Source: Bacteroidales bacterium
Lineage (GTDB): Bacteria; Bacteroidota; Bacteroidia; Bacteroidales; UBA7960
Direction of reading: 5' to 3'
Assembly: GCA_003557765.1 (NCBI GenBank)
Contig: PWNO01000023.1
Location: 1-28,197, forward strand
Length of the DNA: 28,197 nt
This document shows positions 25,156 to 28,197 of the stretch, one piece after another. The notes below the pieces were generated by a model. It was not told the origin of the DNA, made no database searches, and was given only the letters and a program-made list of their open reading frames with translations. Position numbers and translations under genes: made by a program. Positions within the stretch are counted from its first letter, which is position 1, and every line of letters starts with the position of its first letter.

Positions 25156-25534
25156 CCAGATCATTGGGTTGGTCTTTGTGGTCATCGCGATAGGTGCCAT
25201 TGTAAGTACTGTGTACAACGCAGACACCTATGCCAGCTTTGCCGATGCCAAGGCCATGCCTGAGCGGGAGTTTCACATTATCGGAGAGCTTGTTCCGGGT
25301 AAGCCGATTGTGGAGGAGGTAACCGACAACACCCTCACCCTGCGCTTTCATCTCGATGATGGCCATGGAGGGATTGCTGAGGTGCTCTATTTTGGCGGGA
25401 AACCGACTGATTTTGAACGTTCTGACGAAGTGGTGCTTATCGGCAGTTATCAGGAAGACATCTTCGTGGCCAGCAGCATCCTGCTGAAATGTCCTTCCAA
25501 ATACAAACCCGATGAGGCAGGCCCCACAGAATAA
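25145..25534 (+). CDS. ccmE: Cytochrome c maturation heme chaperone CcmE, CxxxY variant
   Basis: Starting at the ATG at 25145 (a GTG precedes it by one codon), the product has 129 residues: an N-terminal membrane anchor (about 5-23) and an OB-fold domain (REFHIIGELVPGKPIVEE, LTLRFHLDDG, EVVLIGSYQEDIFVASSILLKCPSKYKP). Standard CcmE binds heme covalently through the His of an HxxxY motif. Here the motif is C116-PSK-Y120, the CxxxY variant described for archaea and some Deltaproteobacteria. Covalent or thiolate attachment through C116 is inferred. It overlaps the ccmD-like gene by 11 bases. Confidence 0.92.
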   Translation: MKRNQIIGLVFVVIAIGAIVSTVYNADTYASFADAKAMPEREFHIIGELVPGKPIVEEVTDNTLTLRFHLDDGHGGIAEVLYFGGKPTDFERSDEVVLIGSYQEDIFVASSILLKCPSKYKPDEAGPTE

Positions 25535-25542
25535 CAGTATGA

Positions 25543-25577
25543 ACAGGCCATCTGCTTCGTACAGGCCTCTGCTTCGT
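25543..25577. repeat. Short tandem repeat after ccmE
   Basis: Copy 1 (25543-25560) reads ACAGGCCATCTGCTTCGT; copy 2 (25561-25577) is the same with one A missing. It lies in the 241-base gap between the convergent ccmE and lpxD-like genes. I see no gene and no clear terminator in that gap. Confidence 0.75.
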
Positions 25578-25775
25578 TGTGAAAGCTTGATAATGGCAAA
25601 TGTTTTTCAGCGGCCTTTAGTTCCGTGCATCTGAGCTGCAATAAAAGCCTGAATAAAACAGGGCAGGTTGTTTGCTGTCAGTGTAAACAGTAAAACAGGC
25701 ACCGATTATTTCAGCAATGAATTTAATATTTGCTCAGGGTGAACGCCACAACGTGAAGTAGACAATGTTGCCACT

Positions 25776-26708
25776 TTATCCGGAAAGCTTCTCCACGATC
25801 TCAGGAAGGCGCTTCATGATAGCCAGCTCTTTCATTTTTTCCCTGGCTTCCAGTACCGGCGACCCAAAATAGGTTTTGTTCCCTTCAAGTGATTTGGCAA
25901 TGCCTGACTGGCCCAGGACAACGGCTCCTTTGCCAATGCGCAGGTCTTTCTGCACGCCAACCTGTCCCCAGAGGATCACATCATCTTCAATGTTTACGCA
26001 TCCTGCCACACCTACCTGGGCTGCAAACAGACAATTTTTGCCAATCATGGTGTCGTGACCAACCATCACGAGGTTATCCAGCTTGGTGCCGGCACCGATG
26101 GTGGTAATGCCCGACACGCCCCTATCGATCGTTGTGTTGGCACCGATTTCCACATCATCGCCGATCTCCACATGTCCGCATGACTCCAGCTTGTCGTAAT
26201 GCTCCGGGCGACGCTTGAAGTAGAAAGCATCCGCTCCAAGGACGGCACCGGAGTGAATGATGACATTGTTTCCGATCACGGTGTGGTCGTTGATGGTGGC
26301 GTTTGCATGAATGATGCAATGGTCTCCGATCTTCACATCATTGCCTATAAACACGCCTGGTTGTATAACCGTACCCTTTCCAATGCTGGCCGTAGGGCTA
26401 ATCATGGCATCTGCAGCTTTAAAAGGACTGAACCTTTTAATCAGGGAAACAAAGTCACGGAAGGGGTCATCGGAAAAAATAAGGGCCTTTCCATTGGGAG
26501 AGGCCATTTTTTGATTGATGATGATGGTGGTGGCTGCTGATTCCAGTGCTTTATTATAGTATTTTGGATGATCCACAAACGTGACATCGCCCTTTTCGAC
26601 TCTGTGGATCTCGTTGATCCCACTTACGGGCATCCCAGGGTCGCCTGCATATTCCGCATCTATGTACCCGGCGATCTCTTTAAGTGTTTTGTGTGGTGTA
26701 AGTTGCAT
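25776..26708 (-). CDS. lpxD: LpxD-family UDP-3-O-acylglucosamine N-acyltransferase (short, efp-linked type)
   Basis: A 310-residue protein with an N-terminal LpxD-type uridine-binding domain (about 1-100, HPKYYNKALESAATTIII) and a left-handed beta-helix of hexapeptide repeats (about 103-270, e.g. ASIGKGTVIQPGVFIGNDVKIG). The catalytic histidine is probably H218 in NLVMVGHDTMIG. A helical C-terminus follows. LpxD adds the N-linked hydroxyacyl chain in lipid A synthesis. It is shorter than the usual 340-residue LpxD, and in Bacteroidota a second LpxD-like gene often sits beside efp, so this may be that paralogue, with uncertain substrate. It starts 10 bases after efp. Confidence 0.85.
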   Translation of the reverse strand: MQLTPHKTLKEIAGYIDAEYAGDPGMPVSGINEIHRVEKGDVTFVDHPKYYNKALESAATTIIINQKMASPNGKALIFSDDPFRDFVSLIKRFSPFKAADAMISPTASIGKGTVIQPGVFIGNDVKIGDHCIIHANATINDHTVIGNNVIIHSGAVLGADAFYFKRRPEHYDKLESCGHVEIGDDVEIGANTTIDRGVSGITTIGAGTKLDNLVMVGHDTMIGKNCLFAAQVGVAGCVNIEDDVILWGQVGVQKDLRIGKGAVVLGQSGIAKSLEGNKTYFGSPVLEAREKMKELAIMKRLPEIVEKLSG

Positions 26709-26718
26709 GGGAATGTGC

Positions 26719-27282
26719 TTATTTAACGCGTTCCGCGTATGATTTGGTGCGTGTGTCTACCTTGATCCGTTCACCGGTGTTGATGAACAGGGGCACGTTA
26801 ATCGTGGCACCTGTTTCGACGGTGGCAGCTTTGAGGGTATTGGTAGCCGTGTCGCCTTTTACGCCAGGCTCCGTGTAGGTGATCTCCATCTCAACAAATG
26901 GAGGAAGTTCACAGCTAAGCGGCGTTTCCGTATCCGCGTGGTAAACCACTTCCACATCCTGCCCTTCTTTGAGCAGTTCTGGTGCGTTGATAAGATGTTC
27001 CTCCATGCTGATCTGCTCAAAAGTGGTGGCATGCATGAAGTGATAGCCAATGTCATCCTTATAAAGAAACTGGTATGGCCTTCGCTCCACCCTGGCCGGG
27101 TTGATCTTATGCCCCGCATTGAAAGTGTGCTGCAATACTTTGCCGGTTTTCAGGTTTTTCAGTTTGGTGCGCACGAAGGCACCGCCCTTTCCGGGCTTCA
27201 CGTGTTGAAACTCGACAACGACGTATAACTCGTTGTTTAGCTCCATGCAAAGGCCGTTACGAATGTCTGCTGTAGTTGCCAT
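26719..27282 (-). CDS. efp: Elongation factor P
   Basis: A 187-residue EF-P with the three-domain length expected. Domain I carries K32 at the tip of the KPGKGGAF loop, the site modified in other bacteria. Domain II shows [14 protein letters not shown], and domain III the signature segment [31 protein letters not shown]. It relieves ribosome stalling at polyproline stretches. No modification enzyme (EpmA, EpmB or EarP) is seen nearby. The predicted promoter lies about 160 bases upstream, giving a long leader. The lpxD-like gene follows by 10 bases on the same strand. Confidence 0.96.
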   Translation of the reverse strand: MATTADIRNGLCMELNNELYVVVEFQHVKPGKGGAFVRTKLKNLKTGKVLQHTFNAGHKINPARVERRPYQFLYKDDIGYHFMHATTFEQISMEEHLINAPELLKEGQDVEVVYHADTETPLSCELPPFVEMEITYTEPGVKGDTATNTLKAATVETGATINVPLFINTGERIKVDTRTKSYAERVK

Positions 27283-27442
27283 AGGTTGGGATTAAAGAAA
27301 ATCTTAATGAACCGGGACATGCAAAATGATAGACACATACATCGATGATTATTGCATTGCATGGCGAATATGACTGCGCCAGGCCGGCACAATGCCCGGT
27401 TTATCCGAGCGAATAAATAATAATAAACAGATAAAATTTGCA

Positions 27443-27450
27443 CAAAAGTA
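27443..27450 (-). promoter_or_regulatory. -7 promoter element for efp-lpxD
   Basis: CAAAAGTA on the + strand is TACTTTTG on the minus strand, a perfect TAnnTTTG and identical to the element of the Gfo/Idh/MocA gene. It lies just past the terminator of the upstream ATPase gene and implies a leader of roughly 155 bases. Confidence 0.55.
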
Positions 27451-27452
27451 AT

Positions 27453-27488
27453 AAAAAAAAAGTCAGGCGCGAAAGAAAAAGCGGCCTG
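27453..27488 (-). terminator. Intrinsic terminator after the ABC ATPase gene
   Basis: On the minus strand CAGGCCGC pairs with GCGCCTG (one bulged C) around a short loop rich in T, and is followed by ACTTTTTTTTTATT. In + coordinates the arms are 27481-27488 and 27464-27470. It lies 9 bases past the ATPase stop at 27498. Confidence 0.7.
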
Positions 27489-27497
27489 CGTAGATGC

Positions 27498-28109
27498 TTA
27501 TATCTCTATAATTGTGTGCTTGCTGGGGTATTCTTCTGCGTAGTGGTTGGATGCCACGACAATGGTTTTGCCATGGCAGTGGTTTTCAAGCATCTCCCTG
27601 TACCATTGCCGGGCTTCTGCATCGAGGCTGGAACAGGGTTCATCCAGGAGGAGGAGTTGGCTGTCGGGGATAAGTGCCAGGCACAGCCTGACCCGCTGTT
27701 TCATGCCAGAAGAAAAATGCCTGATTGGCTTGCTGGCAGATGTTTCCAGCCCGCTGATGGCCATCATGTCCTGGGTTTCAATCCCGGCAGGCAAACCTTT
27801 TAAGCGCCGGTGAAAATCGATCAGCTCCGGAAAGGTGAACTCTTCGGGCAACTCCACATAGGGCCCGGTGATGCTTACATGCTGATAAATCTGATCAGGG
27901 TCGATGCGTTGCTTGCCTGTGTTCCATATGATCTGGCCGGCATTTGGGGTAAGGTGTCCGGAAAGCATGCGAATCATAGTGGATTTTCCGCTGCCATTCT
28001 TGCCTGCGATCACATAGCTCCCACCTGCTCCGAATGAATAGGTGAACCCTTTGAACACCCATCGGTAGCCGTATTTTTTGCCCACTTCCGCACAGCTTAT
28101 GGCAATCAT
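27498..28109 (-). CDS. Small ABC transporter ATP-binding protein, possible CcmA
   Basis: A 203-residue single-domain ATPase. Walker A is GKNGSGKST (36-44), the signature is HFSSGMKQR (131-139), Walker B is LLLLDEP (152-158) followed by SSLDAEA, and the switch histidine is probably H189 (ASNHY). The Q-loop region (HVSITGPYVEL) lacks an obvious glutamine. CcmA is about this size and is the only component missing from the ccmBCDE cluster 2 kb away, and no membrane partner lies beside this gene, so a CcmA role is a reasonable inference but not proven. Its ATG follows the stop of the partial upstream gene by 9 bases. Confidence 0.8.
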   Translation of the reverse strand: MIAISCAEVGKKYGYRWVFKGFTYSFGAGGSYVIAGKNGSGKSTMIRMLSGHLTPNAGQIIWNTGKQRIDPDQIYQHVSITGPYVELPEEFTFPELIDFHRRLKGLPAGIETQDMMAISGLETSASKPIRHFSSGMKQRVRLCLALIPDSQLLLLDEPCSSLDAEARQWYREMLENHCHGKTIVVASNHYAEEYPSKHTIIEI

Positions 28110-28118
28110 TGCGAAAGC

Positions 28119-28197
28119 TTATTTTTCGTGGTAGGAATAGCCTTTCATGATCCCCCGGCTGGACTTGGAGATAAAGCTAAGGATCTCATCCCTCTCG
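28119..28197 (-). CDS. Unidentified protein, C-terminal end (partial)
   Basis: The minus strand from the window edge to the TAA at 28119-28121 reads ERDEILSFISKSSRGIMKG plus YSYHEK. It lies 9 bases upstream of the ABC ATPase in the same direction, so it is probably in the same transcript. The 25 visible residues are too few for me to identify a family. Confidence 0.6.
   Translation of the reverse strand, partial: ERDEILSFISKSSRGIMKGYSYHEK

Noticed and set aside
27370..27410. CCGG-rich hairpin in the efp leader as a riboswitch
   Set aside because: Only a 4-5 bp palindromic stem is visible and no known riboswitch core can be recognised.

Overview
The window is a chromosomal segment from a member of the Bacteroidota. 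Several features support this. The predicted promoters match the Bacteroidota -7 consensus TAnnTTTG. Start codons are preceded by A-rich stretches and not by Shine-Dalgarno sequences. L36 is of the zinc-free type, a DUF4294 protein follows clpX, an efp-lpxD-like pair is present, and tig-clpP-clpX are adjacent. I cannot place the genus. I see no insertion sequences, phage genes, CRISPR arrays, toxin-antitoxin pairs or other signs of recent transfer. It reads as core genome.

Region 1 (1-7805, + strand) is the distal spc operon joined to the alpha operon: end of rplF, rplR, rpsE, rpmD, rplO, secY, map, infA, rpmJ, rpsM, rpsK, rpsD, rpoA and rplQ, closed by a strong intrinsic terminator. It supplies ribosomal proteins, the SecY channel, N-terminal Met removal, IF-1 and the RNA polymerase alpha subunit. 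Its oddest member is rplQ, whose L17 core carries a low-complexity charged tail of about 170 residues.

Region 2 (7871-13422, + strand) holds enolase, a Na+/phosphate cotransporter with a PhoU-like tail, and a TPR sensor histidine kinase with no visible response regulator. Region 3 (13519-17259) is a tRNA-Leu(UAG) with a clear promoter and terminator, then the protein-folding and proteolysis cluster tig-clpP-clpX.

Region 4 (17260-22472) is mixed. It has a DUF4294 secreted protein, a minus-strand pair encoding a Gfo/Idh/MocA oxidoreductase and a polyprenyl-phosphate sugar transferase (surface glycan synthesis), a divergent pcm, and a solitary OppC-type ABC permease with a large periplasmic insert.

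Region 5 (22776-25534, + strand) has an exported thioredoxin-fold protein, tRNA-His(GUG), and a compact cytochrome c maturation cluster, ccmB-ccmC-ccmD-like-ccmE. CcmE carries the CxxxY heme-attachment motif in place of the usual histidine motif. Region 6 (25776-28197, - strand) has an unidentified partial gene, a small ABC ATPase that could be the missing CcmA partner, efp, and an LpxD-family acyltransferase.

I found no convincing wholly new system. The points most worth a second look are the variant cytochrome c maturation cluster with its detached ATPase, the long L17 tail, and a terminator that abuts the DUF4294 start codon.
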